A stretch of DNA of 14,496 bases, from assembly GCA_002405835.1 (NCBI GenBank), contig DHMO01000035.1:26520-41015 (forward strand), given 5' to 3'. Both the position numbers and the translations under genes were made by a program. Below, one piece after another: positions 14,484 through 14,496 of this stretch; within the stretch, counting starts at the first letter, position 1, and each line of letters opens with the position of its first letter. A model generated the notes under the pieces. It was not told where the DNA came from. It did not search any database and was given only the letters and a program-made list of their open reading frames with translations. The DNA is from Lentisphaeria bacterium UBA4640 (GTDB lineage Bacteria; Verrucomicrobiota; Lentisphaeria; Victivallales; UBA1829).

Positions 14484-14496
14484 ACACACCATTCGC

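Larger units (their letters stand above)
14199..14496. other. Leader region without a supported gene, purine-rich on the minus strand
   Basis: These 298 bases are T/C-rich on the plus strand. A minus-strand frame continuous with the secreted protein is open for 98 codons back to an ATG at 14492, but it would bury the signal peptide inside a Lys/Arg/Glu-rich extension, and a strong ribosome site precedes the internal start. I see no RNA gene or terminator. Promoter-like elements lie at 14245-14272 (minus) and 14456-14483 (plus). Confidence 0.5.

Noticed and set aside
1..14496. CRISPR array, tRNA/rRNA genes, insertion sequences or phage genes
   Set aside because: No regularly spaced repeats, cloverleaf-like stretches, transposase motifs or terminal inverted repeats were seen on either strand.

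Overview
The window looks like a chromosomal segment from a Gram-negative, anaerobic, carbohydrate-using bacterium. A Lentisphaerota or other PVC-type relative (Victivallis-like) is my best guess. The clues are a hybrid-cluster protein operon fed by a ferredoxin and a rubredoxin, a LacI regulator next to glycosidase genes, several secreted proteins with no clear family, and a secreted protein with a tandem 'GK-Y...GL-I...G' motif of a kind I associate with PVC hypothetical proteins. This is inference; there is no rRNA or marker gene. Coding DNA is moderately GC-rich and intergenic DNA is AT-rich. No tRNA, rRNA, CRISPR array or insertion sequence was seen.

Layout: (1) 1-2160, minus strand: a large secreted helical/TPR-like protein, 720 codons without a stop, cut by the left edge. 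(2) 2161-2396: a divergent control region with a promoter on each strand and a perfect 20-bp inverted repeat. (3) 2397-5414, plus: a four-gene operon encoding a YeaR/TehB-like DUF1971 cupin, a dicluster ferredoxin with a Cys-containing C-terminal domain, hybrid cluster protein (Hcp) and a rubredoxin-like protein with an insert. (4) 5419-7283, minus: a small membrane-anchored protein translationally coupled to a polytopic membrane protein. (5) 7403-11608, plus: a LacI-family regulator, a GH130 glycoside phosphorylase and a GH36 alpha-galactosidase, closed by a strong terminator. (6) 11729-14198, minus: a secreted two-repeat protein overlapping an NhaC-family antiporter by ATGA, then a small secreted polyproline protein with its own terminator. 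(7) 14199-14496: a purine-rich (minus strand) leader with no supported gene, and a plus-strand promoter-like element at the right edge.

How the genes work together: the 2397-5414 operon reads as a nitrosative-stress module. Hcp reduces NO or hydroxylamine, the two iron proteins are candidate electron donors, and the DUF1971 protein belongs to a family tied to nitrate/NO response. GH130 and GH36 together would suit galactose-decorated beta-mannosides such as galactomannan fragments, probably under the adjacent LacI regulator. The most interesting material is the NO module with its two unusual iron proteins and upstream palindrome, the large secreted partial protein, and the coupled secreted-protein/antiporter pair.
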